This document shows, one piece after another, positions 12,215 to 22,911 of a stretch of 64,000 nt of DNA (position 1 is the stretch's first letter; the number at the start of each line of letters is the position of its first letter). The DNA comes from Stenopsyche tienmushanensis. Lineage: Eukaryota; Arthropoda; Insecta; Trichoptera; Stenopsychidae. A model generated the notes under the pieces. It was not told the origin of the DNA. It did not search any database and was given only the letters and a program-made list of their open reading frames with translations. A program made the translations under genes and the position numbers. The stretch lies in the NCBI GenBank assembly GCA_008973525.1, contig WACJ01000125.1:3286001-3350000 (forward strand), written 5' to 3'.

Positions 12215-12518
12215 GGACGTATATATACGTCCCGCCCACCTGGCGTGAGTTCATATTATTAATTTTTTTCAACAATGCTTATAATTTATAAAAAAAATCA
12301 ATGAAACATATATTTTTTATTTATTTAGATACAAAAACACATAGAGAAGTTAAAAAATACAAAACAATAAACAAAAGTATATAGAAAATGGAAACATTGA
12401 GTTTAAAAAAATAAAATATATCGAAATGCAACCAATTTGCTAACTATCTTAAATTCATGTCAAAACGTCCCGCTTGCTTTAGGACTCAACATATATTTCA
12501 AGGACGTATATATACGTC
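12215..12518. repeat. Two direct copies of a 16-18-bp perfect palindrome
   Basis: GACGTATATATACGTC occurs at 12216-12231 (extended to 18 bp by flanking G and C) and again at 12503-12518. Each copy is followed by (C/A)CGCCCA and preceded by AG, so the repeated unit is about 27 bp. The DNA between them is AT-rich. No element ends were found. Confidence 0.85.
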
Positions 12519-13249
12519 ACGCCCAGTTTAGTTATTTAACTCGTTCGTCGCTGCGTCCACCAGATATACTCTTTCCCAAAAAGCGAATTCAGCGTCTAAT
12601 TGTTACGTATTTCTATAACGACTAGCAAATGTTAAATTTACGATCGTCTTTCTATAATGTCTTTCAGATGACAATTGTCTAAATATGTTTCGAGATTATA
12701 CATAATTTTTATGAAATAGTGAAATATTATATATTTTTTGTCCATGAAGGGAAGAAAGAGGGATAGAGTTACAAATAAGAGTGTCCTTAGAAAGTACTGA
12801 ATAATTCCAAAGGAAAAAATCTTGAATACTCTACGCATTTTACGAGAGGGGAGAAATTATATGAGACTTAAAAAAATATATGGTGTTGTATTAAAGCGAA
12901 AAAAAAAATCGAGAAAGGCATATTCAAAAGAAAAAATGTCATTTTATGAAGAATAATTATACGATTCGATGGATTCTGATTATGAATGGACATTTTATTT
13001 ATCGAGCGTTCCCATGGAATCACTAATAACAAACCAATTGTAAAAAATTAAATTAGATCATTATTATATTTGCATGTAATTTGAACAGGAAGAATTTTAT
13101 TTGCAATGATTTGGTATTAGCCAAGTTCGCAAAGCAAAAAGCTTGAATTCCAGTCACGTATTTTTGGGGAAAAATCAGGAATGTTTTCATACGATATTGA
13201 TGATTCGTTTATTTAAGGTCTTTGTGATATACTAATGGCCGTAAATCTG
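12519..13249. other. AT-rich DNA, nothing recognised
   Basis: Short open frames at 12437-12625 and 12638-12838 have no family resemblance. Confidence 0.35.
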
Positions 13250-13389
13250 GAAGGCGTGTATTCGATTGGAAGACACATGTCGGCAATCATGACCATAAGG
13301 CTCTCCATAGAGTCCTGAAGGTACGTGTTCGGACATTGTTCAACAACGATGACTGAGGGCTTTGTACTCTTTGACAGCGACCATTAAAT

Positions 13390-13455
13390 ACTTGTTTAAC
13401 ACTATTGGGATTTGAACCTTTGACGCTGTTCGTTATATCGCGCTCTGGATACTTT
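13390..13455 (-). pseudogene. Possible tRNA-derived SINE head
   Basis: The minus strand carries CCAGAGCGCG (A-box-like), ATATAACGA (anticodon-loop-like, resembling Ile-UAT) and GGTTCAAATCCC (B-box-like, 13407-13418) in tRNA order and roughly tRNA spacing. The stems do not pair well. The DNA leftwards to about 13250 may be the SINE body. Only one copy is seen in the window, so this stays tentative. Confidence 0.35.
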
Positions 13456-13475
13456 TATAAACATTCGGCTTATTT

Positions 13476-14740
13476 CTAGCAGCCAAGTCTTCGTACGGCG
13501 CCCGGAGAACCGCCGGAAAAGCGACGGAGATTAATTTTTCCAGCAATTTTAAAACGGCGAAAGGTATTTTAATTGAAAATTAAATTGAAAAATTCTGTAA
13601 TATTTATTAAGAGCGGAATCGCCGGAATCACTAAGTGGATTGCATATTTTTCATTGTGCTGATATTTCTCAATTTATATGGGAATGCGCCGCTCCCGGCG
13701 TAAATACGCTAAGAGGATTTATTTATACGCCCCGTATGTAAGCTTTCTTCCGAAGAAAAATGCGGCTTTTCCTCCTCTTCCCGACATTCATTTTATTTTT
13801 ATTCAACAATAAAACATCCCTCGGCGGCGAAAATGCATCTAAATACTGCAAATTTATCCCGACTCAAAAATGCGCTGCTCGTTAAATGCAATCCATAACA
13901 GGGTAAAAGCGTACGGGCTAAATCTTCTTCGTTGGAGAAGTGACTACTAATGATCATTTATTTCAGAAACTGTTTTAGATTGTTAAAATAAAACTAAAAA
14001 GCAATAGAAAATATTTATAATTAATGAAAATTTTGGAAGCTTAACGAGCTCTCAATCTCTCTGGCAAACACAGATCAGAATGATTATTATTTCAGACCAA
14101 ACTTTAAGTTTAATTTTTATGCTGAATAAATAAACACCGAGACAATTAATGAAGTTGGGCAGGGCCACACATAATTAACTGATCTGTATTTATGATTAAA
14201 ATTTCATGTAAGATAAATAGTTAGATTCAGTAAAAACATTATTGAAGTTATAATCCAAAATAGTTTAGCATAGGTTAGAAGTTTATTTAATTTGGTTGAT
14301 CATGCTAAATTTACCAAAATTTTAGCGAAAAGCTTAATCAGCACATTTACATATTTATGTTCAGATACATCTTAGTATAATTGGATAGTGCTTATTTGAT
14401 ACTTTGAATTAAAATGAAATTTAATCGTCCAGTGTCCAATTAAAGGATCATCCAAATGCTACGCCTAAAGATGTGTTTGATGTCTATTGTCTAGCAAGAC
14501 GGTGCTACATATCACACAACTTCAGAAAACATTGCAAAAAAATATTTAAAAAAAAAAGTTATTTCTTTTCATGTGGAGAGTGGAAACTAGGTGATTTTGC
14601 TTTGCTTTGATCACCTAAATTGGCGACCAAATCATTTATTCGTTCTGCGACTGTATTTCGATACAAAGCAATTGCTTGAAAATATCTTTTTTTCACAGTA
14701 AAAGTATTCTAATTCCTACTTTTCTTGGAAATTCATCTTT
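13476..14740. other. Unique island then AT-rich DNA
   Basis: The stretch at about 13480-13900 is less AT-rich and repeat-free within the window, with no convincing ORF. The remainder is AT-rich with nothing recognised. Confidence 0.3.
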
Positions 14741-14941
14741 TCTCTCCCCGTCCCGCAACCCAAATTTCATTTCACCAGACCAATATGCGCCAACATGGTG
14801 CATCCATACAATATTTTTACTATGTCTATGTTATTCCCGCAAGTGTAAAGAGTAAGTTGAAAAAGTTTTATCGCAATTGGTTGAATAGTATGGAAACGCA
14901 TTAAATACGGACAAACACACGTTGATTTTTGTATATTAGAC
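14741..14941 (+). repeat. Dispersed repeat: 3' body fragment plus first ~130-bp unit (copy 2)
   Basis: The part at 14741-14806 (CTCTCCCCGTCCCGCAACCC ... ATGCGCCAACATGGTGCATCC) matches 63892-63951 near the window end. It continues directly into the first unit of the dispersed ~130-bp repeat. This shows that the unit is the tail of a longer element. Its second unit resumes at 15421 after the inserted hAT element. Confidence 0.85.
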
Positions 14942-15420
14942 CAGTGGTTCTCAACCAGCGGACCGCGAGCTTATTGCAAGTGCATCGTGAAAAAATTGAT
15001 AAAAACGAAAAATTTTGCAAAATAGTGAATAAATATCTATGCTGCAAATAACTTACTGAGCATACGACATGAAATGATGTTTTTGATTATATTTCTTCAT
15101 GTTTAAAACAATTTAAAATATCATGGGAGTAATTTGTAGGAATTTGTACAGACGGTGCTCCTTTAATGGTAGGCTCAATCACAAAGGATTTGTTACCCTT
15201 GCAAAGACAAGAAACCCTCAATAACACAATAATAAAATATTAATTTTATTACAGTTTTCGACATCATAAGTGTGTAAGCTTGGAAACGAGGAAGAGAAGA
15301 GAAACGAGAAGAAGCGAATTTAGACGAAGAATTGAGGGTAGCCACATCAATTATTCGACCTAATATTTCTGATATCTGCAAATGCCAACAATCAGGTATC
15401 AAAAAGGTTGAGAAACACTG
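14942..15420 (+). mobile_element. hAT deletion derivative (479 bp) with 8-bp target duplication
   Basis: The ends are CAGTGGTTCTCAACC and its counterpart GGTTGAGAAACACTG. TATTAGAC is duplicated exactly at 14934-14941 and 15421-15428, the 8-bp duplication expected of hAT transposases. Inside, the plus strand retains ICTDGAPLMVGS (the C-TDGA-MVG block of ZBED5-like hAT transposases) and, near the right end, LRVATSIIRPNISDICK, matching the C-terminal tail of the same proteins. The catalytic middle is deleted, so this is non-autonomous. It split a dimeric repeat cleanly between its two units. Confidence 0.95.
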
Positions 15421-15553
15421 TATTAGACTATGCCTATGTTACTCGCGCAATCTTTAGCAATAAGTGGACGAAATTTTATCGCAATCTGATGAACGGTATG
15501 GCAGCGCATTACATACGAACAAACAAAGATTTATTTTTATAAATTAGAAAATG
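15421..15553 (+). repeat. Dispersed ~130-bp repeat, second unit (copy 2 continued)
   Basis: CTATGCCTATGTTACTCGCG, CAATCTTTAGCAATAAG, GATGAACGGTATGGCAGCGC and ACGAACAAACAAA match the second unit at 24790-24900, 49670-49770 and 60885-60975. It is the continuation of 14741-14941, interrupted by the hAT element. Confidence 0.9.
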
Positions 15554-16948
15554 TATTAACATCCTCTAAAAAATAAATATTTAATAATGTATGCCAATTT
15601 CTAATGTAAATAATTAATTTCTACATGTTTTATGATTTATATCGCCATTTTGGATTCTCACAGAGCTTTACAGTTACAGACGTCCTATCATATGATCATT
15701 GATGTTGAATTCAGTCTGCATGTATTTAATATTTTTCTCACAAATTTTGTATAAATCTTCTTATATGTAATTTATCGTTGAACTTCTAAACGTTTTTTAT
15801 TAAATTTTATTTCATATAAATAAACTTAGACGATTTTTTTCAATCGTATGATTCTTCAAAATGAAAGGTGAGATTCGTTCAGCTACTTTGTATTCACATC
15901 CGAACATCTGTTTAAAAAAAGCTGTCAAAGAATGTGCAGAGTCATCGTTGGAGGAATATGTAAATCACGGCTGGAATCAAGATGCTTGAATAAGAAGATG
16001 GAAATAAAAGTTAGTTTAAAAAGAGGAAAAAAATGTATCATATGTCTCGGCCGCATCCAGGATATAAGATGATGTGGTGAAGAATGGTCGAAATTTAATA
16101 TGGCGCTTTTCCGACCGTGCACATATTCAAAGGAGCTTAACGCCATTTTCCATTCCACTGTGCAATAAAATGTGTGAAAAATTCAATTTTCTTGGTCGCC
16201 CCGGAGGTGCTCGATTGTGGCGAAATGCAAAGTGCAAACCGCAGGCAGACGGAGTTTTCTTTTCGGCGGAACACTAACGGGCTAAACCAATTTGTAGGCT
16301 GTGTTTTCCGTGGAAATGGAAGAGCCTCCGAGATCTTCCGCCACTACCCCCGTGTCACATAAACTTTTCACTTATTTCGGCAATATTGAATTGCTGAGTT
16401 GGCAACACTGCTACGCACCATGAATAGTGATGGCTCACATTCGGAGACGTACGCCGCATCATATCGTGTCATTAACCCACTTTCCGCATTACATTCATAA
16501 CAAGGAAATGGGGGTGAAGATAAAAACTTGCCCGATGCCTGATATGAAAGTTAAAGGAGGCCCACATGTAAATGTATATATTATGCTTGCAAGCGTATAT
16601 TGTAAATACTCTCCCCTTTTTTGCGACATTTATCATGTTTTTCCTTTATGAGTTATCCAAAAAAAAAACGCCTCCTGCCAGAATGTCCTAAGTCTGATGT
16701 AAATGTCCAAGAAAAATGTTTTTGTAACTATTTATTAGAAATCTTCCATATCATTATCCGCCTTGTTTGAATAAAACGTACCGATAAAATTGAAATAAAA
16801 ACAACCCTTATATTCCAAAAAACATGTTACTTGTATATTTCCCATGAATTAAAGATGAACAAGAATTTGTCTGTTTTTTATCCGTTAGAATATCCGTGGG
16901 AACGCTTTTTATTATATACAGGCAACCATGTTAATATTGTTAGTAATA
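15554..16948. other. Gene-free DNA with island at 16040-16520
   Basis: The 16040-16520 segment is less AT-rich and carries open frames on both strands (77, 67, 62 residues). None resembles a known domain and none has paired splice signals I trust. Confidence 0.3.
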
Positions 16949-17475
16949 CGAAGATGATTCAAATATAAACCGGAATTTCGCTCTACAAATTTATTAGCGA
17001 TACGAAGGAGGCTGAAAATAAATGCACAAATGCTTGTAGACCGCGAACAAAATGACAAAATAAAAGTAGCATTCCTCTTCAATTTGGGATATGAGATTAT
17101 CATTCTGTTGATGGATCTACTATAAATCAATGGGTAGTAAAAATTCATAGATGTAAACCAAGAAAAGCCATAATTAAAGCCACAAATGCAGAAGTTCTGC
17201 GAAACCTGAAATTTGTACCGATTCTATACTCTACTTTTTTCCTCGTTTTAGCGTCTTGCAATTTATATATTTTTCGGTTACTATGTTGAAAAATAAACAT
17301 TTGATTTGGAAACTTAAAAATTGCACTTTAATATATTTTTTATTCGATCTTGCTATAATATATGTTTTTGTTCGCGTTCTACGAGCAAATGTGCATTAGT
17401 TTTCAGCCCACCCCTGTATATAAATATACAAATGGAGTATCTTATTTTTTACATAGTTCCCTTCGTTAGAAATAC
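16949..17475 (+). mobile_element. Mariner-type MITE fragment, interrupted by a second MITE
   Basis: The left end is CGAAGATGATTCAAATATAA preceded by TA. It matches the terminal repeats of the fold-back element at 46750-47323 (CGAGGGTGATTCAAATAT...). The element's inner part resumes at 17419 (GGAGTATCTTATTTTTTACA ... AGTTCCCTTCGTTAG), which matches the corresponding subterminal sequence at 46440-46480 and 47215-47260. The 414-bp piece between is a separate insertion. The right end was not found. Confidence 0.8.
17003..17416. mobile_element. 414-bp TA-flanked MITE nested in another MITE
   Basis: The left end reads CGAAGGAGGCTGAAAATAAA and the right end, on the minus strand, reads CAGGGGTGGGCTGAAAACTA. 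Similarity continues for about 50 bp through AATGCACA...TTTGCT/CTTGTAGA...CGCGAACAAAA. TA is present on both sides (17001-17002, 17417-17418). No transposase remnant is recognised between the ends. The terminal style points to the Tc1/mariner superfamily. Confidence 0.85.
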
Positions 17476-17576
17476 ATGCAGAAAGGATTTCAAAAGTAAC
17501 ACCCTTTTTATGTTTTGTTGATTTTGATTTAATTTAATTTTTTTAATTCAAATTTAAAATATTCATCCATGTACAC

Positions 17577-17695
17577 TTGGGTCTGTTTTTATGCGATTTT
17601 GAAGTTATGCGGTTTTTAAAAAGAATGGAACCTATCCATCATTTTTCTGTATAGGAAAAATCTTTTTTTTATGCGAATGCGCATTAAAAAAATCT
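17577..17695 (+). repeat. 'TATGCG' dispersed repeat, copy 1
   Basis: TTTTTATGCGATTTTGAAGT, then TATGCGG and, after about 70 bases, TTTATGCGAATGCGCATTAA. The same order recurs at 51705-51825 and, more diverged, at 52131-52262. Non-coding; the element class is unknown. Confidence 0.85.
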
Positions 17696-18260
17696 AAAAT
17701 TAATACTAAAATTACAATCGTTAAAATATCTCCAGTGTCTTAATAAGAAACTGGCAATTTTGGATTACTTGGTGAATGGACAAAATCCTACCGAGATGAG
17801 CAAATCTCTCAACATGAGATAGTCTACTATAAGAACAATCAAGAAAAATGAGGTCGCCATCGGAAAATCAGTAATTAATGGCACAAAATTAAGCTCAAAA
17901 TTCACATCGTATTCAAGAGTTCCTTTGTTGAAAATGATTAAAAGATTTATCTCAAAAATTCTCATATGTGGATATTTAATTAAGGAAAAATCTCTTCTGT
18001 TTCTCGAACCCATATGAAATTCTGAACCCCGTATCTATTATATTTCATATTGATATTCCCATTATTAGAAACGAGTTCTAGTAAATATATCATGGCGAAG
18101 AAAATATTAAGAATTGCATGTTTCCATATCATGAAGGATGACGAAATTGTTTTGCGCTTTTATTTAAGTGTGTAATAATGAATAACAATGTTTTTAGCTC
18201 AGTGCTCTATGACTTTATAAAGGTTGTAGAAGGCCCCAAGAATACATTTTTCCTAAAATA
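17696..18260. other. AT-rich DNA, nothing recognised
   Basis: The 82-residue minus-strand frame at 17765-18013 has no family resemblance. Confidence 0.35.
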
Positions 18261-18335
18261 AGAGCCACAAGGTTTCCGTGTCCAACCGGTCCAAACTCCA
18301 GACCGCTGAAACAACGAAATAGCGCCTCGCTGTCC
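18261..18335 (-). repeat. Partial relative of the 157-bp dispersed repeat
   Basis: On the minus strand it shows GCGAGGCGCTATTTCGTTGT, CAGCGGTCTGGA, GGACCGGTTGGACAC and CCTTGTGGCTCT. The order matches 19724-19879 and 9577-9733. Confidence 0.7.
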
Positions 18336-19723
18336 ATGAACGGATCTATTAATGAGAAACATTTCAATCAATGACTTGAGAAAAATCATCTTTAAAGTAT
18401 GCTAAATACTCGATCGAACACTCCCACGCTGTGAGCGTCATCCAACTCCGTCCGTTTGTGTATTGTGTATATATAGTCATATCAGATTAGGGAGCATATT
18501 ATATGATGAATTTATACGATGCAGACTCTTAGTTTATATAAGCATTGAAACATATAATGCAATTCTTGCTATAAATACGGAGCTAATAAGTAATACAATA
18601 TCCCACGGTTTGCGATCGAGGTAGAGATTTTCTATTCTTGCGGATAAAAACGTAAGACAATATTTATAAATTGAAAATAGAGTCGTGGTGTATTGTTTGC
18701 TGACGCAAAATGTGGAAACTTTCGAGACTGTCGTTAATTATTTTTGGCACAGCCTTAAAACAAACATTTTCGTTTTAAGTCAAATAATAAACAAGTAGGG
18801 GACCGGATGTCAGATTTCACTTTTCCGGAACATCTAGCGTCACCCGCCGGAAACAGTTGTGCAAACAAATCGTTATGAACGGTCTGCCTTCGGTTCCTAA
18901 GTCCGGAAATCGACATGGGGGGATTAAAAAGGCTTAAAATTTATTTTTTGCCCCGCCACACGCTTCCGTGCTGTATGTGAGGGCCGCCATAAATACGGCG
19001 GCCCCGTTTTTGGGTCTATCGGATATTTGTAATAGTTTATAATACTTCCCGTTTTTTAGTGGATTTTTTTATCGTACGGAAACCCGACCAAATCGCCGAA
19101 TGATGAGAAAAAGCTTTCAGAAAGAAAATAACCGAATAAAATATATTTTAGTGGCGGCTTTCGACTTTCGCTCCCTGCGAAATATCAATACGAGAAATCA
19201 TGTTTCTGAAGTTTCTTTAATAATCCCTTTTAGGCTCAACTCAACCATTCCAAAACGTATCACAATATTCCATCCCGAATTTATCGACAAATCACCAAAA
19301 TATTATTTTGATTGATTAATACAACATAAAAATGCTTTTAAATTCCTTTTATGCCATTCTCCATAGACAAAGCGAATACCATACAATATTAGCATCATTG
19401 TTATTTTTTATTGCAAAGCGTTAAATTTAAGCTTTGAGCAAAATGTATTGAAAATTTATTCTACCATAATAATAACATAGAATGTATATGACATAATGTT
19501 TCTATAATACTAATGACAAAATGATAATGGGTTGGATACTAGTTCAATGTTCAAATACAAATTACGAACGCAAATTCTGCTACGATTGATGAAATGAAGA
19601 TTTAAAAATAGAATTAAAAATAAAAACGACAGTAAAGAATAATTATTTTAATAAAGGACAGAGATTCTATCCAAATAAATATGAAGCATTCACAATATAA
19701 TTGAAAACAGCGCCTAAAAAATC
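18336..19723. other. Gene-free DNA with unique island at 18780-19300
   Basis: About 18780-19080 is less AT-rich and not repeated in the window. The 71-residue frame at 19100-19315 is not recognised. Confidence 0.3.
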
Positions 19724-19879
19724 GTTCGTAATCGTTCTATAGATTTGTTCGGGTACAGTATCCGATCGCGAGGCGCTCATTCGTCATGTCAGCGGTCCGA
19801 AAATCGAACCGGTTGGACACGCAGACCTTGTGGCCGCTCTGTCCTCTTTCAGAGATTTTTGCGGTATTTTATATGATCT
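19724..19879 (+). repeat. Dispersed ~157-bp repeat, copy 2
   Basis: Full-length partner of 9577-9733. The edges of similarity are sharp at GTTCGTAATCG on the left and ATATGATCT on the right. Confidence 0.88.
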
Positions 19880-20840
19880 AAATTTTATATTATTTTAAAA
19901 ATGGAACATATTTGGATCAAAATCACTATAATTTCTTTGATCAACGTTGTTGTGTATTAATTTATTTTGCAGGATTTAATATAGAGGTTGTATTTATAGC
20001 CTCTGTAACAATGTAGTGAGGTGAAATAATTAACAAAATTATGTTCAACACAAAGAACATGATACAATAATGCGCTTACATATTTGTACATGTCGACATG
20101 AGAGAAGAAATATGATAACAGAAATGTTGTCTGGAAAAAGGTTATGTAATTGATATGGTTATATTAATACATAGCAGAGGAGAAGAAGACAAACAAGGAG
20201 TATATCGTCACGTTTGAACTAAAATGTACGCTGAAAGTCAATATTATGAAATAAAACTATAAAGACAGATAATAAATTCTAAAAAATATATTTTTTATTT
20301 ACCCAATATTTATTTGTTTTTATTGCGTCATGGTTCAGGACACATATATAATATTTTTTGTGGACATTAGCCACAAGCACCGAAGCCATAGGGTCCAATT
20401 GGGAGGTCATGGACATGTACGTCAAAGTGTGAGCTATATATTATATGTATGCATGTATATAGCTTTTTGTCGGTATAACTCGTGAGATTAACAGTGACCT
20501 ATTTCGGCCTTCCTGCATGAGAACGAGCTTAAAATAACGAAAACCAAATATTTACAGCTTTGACCTCGAGAAGATGTGTTCTTCCCGCAAGCTCGCCTGT
20601 AGTCTCGTAACGGATTTCTCTCAGAGTTATATAAATATCTTAATTAAGATAGAAGTCATTTTATCACAATTTAACCATCTCCAGCCTCCTGTTCCCATTC
20701 CATGCTTCCTGCAGCACGATAATAATTTTTTTTAGGGTTAAAAAGGTTATTTATTACGTATAAGCTCTATGTCCCTAAGCGTCAGGGATATCAAAATAGA
20801 ATTTGTTTCAAAATTTTGAAAAAAAATCCAAAATTTCATA
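19880..20840. other. AT-rich DNA
   Basis: No gene, RNA or clear repeat boundary is seen. Confidence 0.3.
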
Positions 20841-20950
20841 TTTTTTAATCTGTGGTTGTAATAGCATAAAATATCTGTTTTTGTATTTTGCAATGTATTT
20901 TCAATCTAAATATTTTTTTATTTTATGCAATTGATTTAAAAAAAATATTT
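20841..20950 (-). repeat. Dispersed repeat matching 45083-45190
   Basis: The minus strand reads GCATAAAATAAAAAAATA, ACATTGCAAAATACAAAAAC and ATTACAACCACAGA in the same order as the plus strand at 45083-45190. At both loci it lies a few hundred bases from a 'SPDLTPLDFF' unit, so both are probably parts of one transposon's 3' region. Confidence 0.75.
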
Positions 20951-21072
20951 CTGAACTTACAAAGTCGCAAAAATATATGAATTTCTAAATTCTCCAAACA
21001 AAAAACCAACAGCTAATTTGAAATTAGTTTTGTTTTAAAAATACTTCTAGTTTATATTTTTTCTTAGAAATC

Positions 21073-21150
21073 GGCACGTTCCCAAGCAAAGAAATCCAGT
21101 GGTGTCAGGTCTGGAGACTGTGCGAGCCACGGAATTGGACACGCCCCCAG
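21073..21150 (-). pseudogene. DDE transposase active-site fragment ('SPDLTPLDFF' unit)
   Basis: The minus-strand translation gives CPIPWLAQSPDLTPLDFF followed by AWE. This is the segment around the third catalytic acidic residue in one insect group of Tc1/mariner-like transposases (WPARSPDLTPLDFFLWG-like). The unit is bounded by similar 10-11-base GGG(G/A)(C/A)CGTG(T/C)CC ends, matching the period of the tandem units at 44200-44760. No rest of the transposase is recognisable nearby. Confidence 0.8.
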
Positions 21151-22227
21151 ATAAATATACTATAGAGTAGCATAATATCAAGAATTAGATCAATACTTGA
21201 AAAGTTAAGGCAAAAATTTCATCTGCGAAATAAACACAAAAAAGAAATAGTGGAGCTTTTCTCAGAATTTTTATCTCACTCATCTTAATAATCGGATATT
21301 GCATCTTCTAAGTGTCAGACATTCATATGGGTTTGTTCGTCTGTGAGTCTGTCCGAACGCATTTTTTTTTGGAGCAAAGCGGATTAATGTTGAAATTGAT
21401 TGATAATTGCGAATTTGATTCGCAAAAAGCTCGTTATTCACGTCAAATATATAAAACAATCAGGTCGAGCTCATTCGTGGTAAATGTGAGAAGTCCCCCA
21501 AGTAAGAATGTCTATTTTTTGCCGTAAGTAAATGCATTTATCACGCTGAAAGAAGTTGAATAGTCTGACGGGGATAAGCTTCAGCAAATTTGACTTTCCT
21601 TTTAGCGGAATAAGGCAGCACTTGCTTAACTTTAAAACAATGAAGGTTACATTTGTCTTCAATAACAAGGAGGGGTCGAGAGCGACGAAAACACGGCACG
21701 ACACTCACAAAGTTTACACTTTTCTATCATAACGTTGTCTTTGCATGCGAAACTTCTGGCTGCCTTCTTATGCCGACTTTCTGAATATATATGGAATCGT
21801 AATACGGAAATTGCGGTTTTTTCTTCGGGACCGGAAGAAAAACGAAACCTTGTTATTTAAAAGTTTTTATTTGATGAATATAAATGTAGGGCTTCGGGTC
21901 GCCATCATGCCGAAGCAGAGCAATCCCGCTGTTGGCACCCTTAATCCGTGCTCTCATATTTGATGACAGATCGAAACTTCCCTTATTATTATCAGTAACA
22001 CAAATTTAATTTAATTTAATTTTTATAAAAATATTTATTAGTCGGAAGCATGCAAAGCTCTGCATGATTTATACAAAACTGGGCAAACCACTAATCAATT
22101 CCAATGGCTGTTTATTTAGTGAGCGCTTGTCCGATGAACATGATAAATCCTAATTAATACATGGCTTTTAGTCACACACAATACACTTAAAATTGATTAA
22201 TTATATCATTCACACATTTTGATCTTT
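21151..22227. other. Gene-free DNA
   Basis: Short frames at 21312-21527, 21471-21704 and 21745-21963 have no family resemblance. The sequence is of mixed composition and not repeated in the window. Confidence 0.3.
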
Positions 22228-22316
22228 CTCCGAACTCAAGGTACAAGGGTGCTCTTTCTGAATCACTGAAATTCGCTCGCAAATACGCGATCATCCTACC
22301 ATACAGGTTAATCGCA
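22228..22316 (-). repeat. Dispersed repeat, inverted partner of 11957-12038
   Basis: The reverse complement of CGCTCGCAAATACGCGATCA and TCCTACCATACAGG matches 11960-11998. Similarity fades beyond the GAGTTCGGAGAAAGA block. Confidence 0.8.
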
Positions 22317-22911
22317 ATTCATACAAAAACAAAATCTAATGTCAGTCGCTTTGCAATTGGTTTAATAAAATATGTTTTTAATATAATATAGACATAGTTT
22401 TAAAAGGAGCATTAATTAAGAATTATAGGTCGATCTATATTTTTATGAAGGCCCATCTGCGCCTTATTACGAGCGCTCTACTCAACTTTTCGATATCTCT
22501 CGATTTGCGGATCGATCGAATAAATGTGCTCAGTCAGATTAAGGGTCTTATGGAATCCATCGTTAGGGTTTATGGGTTCATAGACGACCTTTCTTCATGA
22601 ATTTCATCGCCCTCATCGCTAATGGATACTTGGATAATATTTTCAAAACCCTCGTTTTGATCTCGGCTATCTGCAGAAGTATCATCCCCAAAATTCACAC
22701 ACACAAAAAACCTGTGACGTATTTGGTATTGGAAACCTATTTATAACATCATGTGCGCTATGATATGTTTATTGACCCTTTTAATGCTGGACAACGATTC
22801 ATCGTCGGTGTCAATATTTGCGAAATAAATACTTTTGTGGCGCGGCCAAAAAAACGAATACAATACAAATAAAAAGTGTGTTGATATTCGGATAATAGCT
22901 ATCATCATTTA
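22317..22911. other. Unique DNA, nothing recognised
   Basis: A modest less-AT-rich stretch (22430-22700) without ORFs. Confidence 0.3.

Noticed and set aside
11957..22316. Terminal repeats of a 10-kb Maverick-type element
   Set aside because: No polymerase, integrase or capsid-like frames lie between the pair, the flanks show no target duplication, and unrelated repeats fill the interval.
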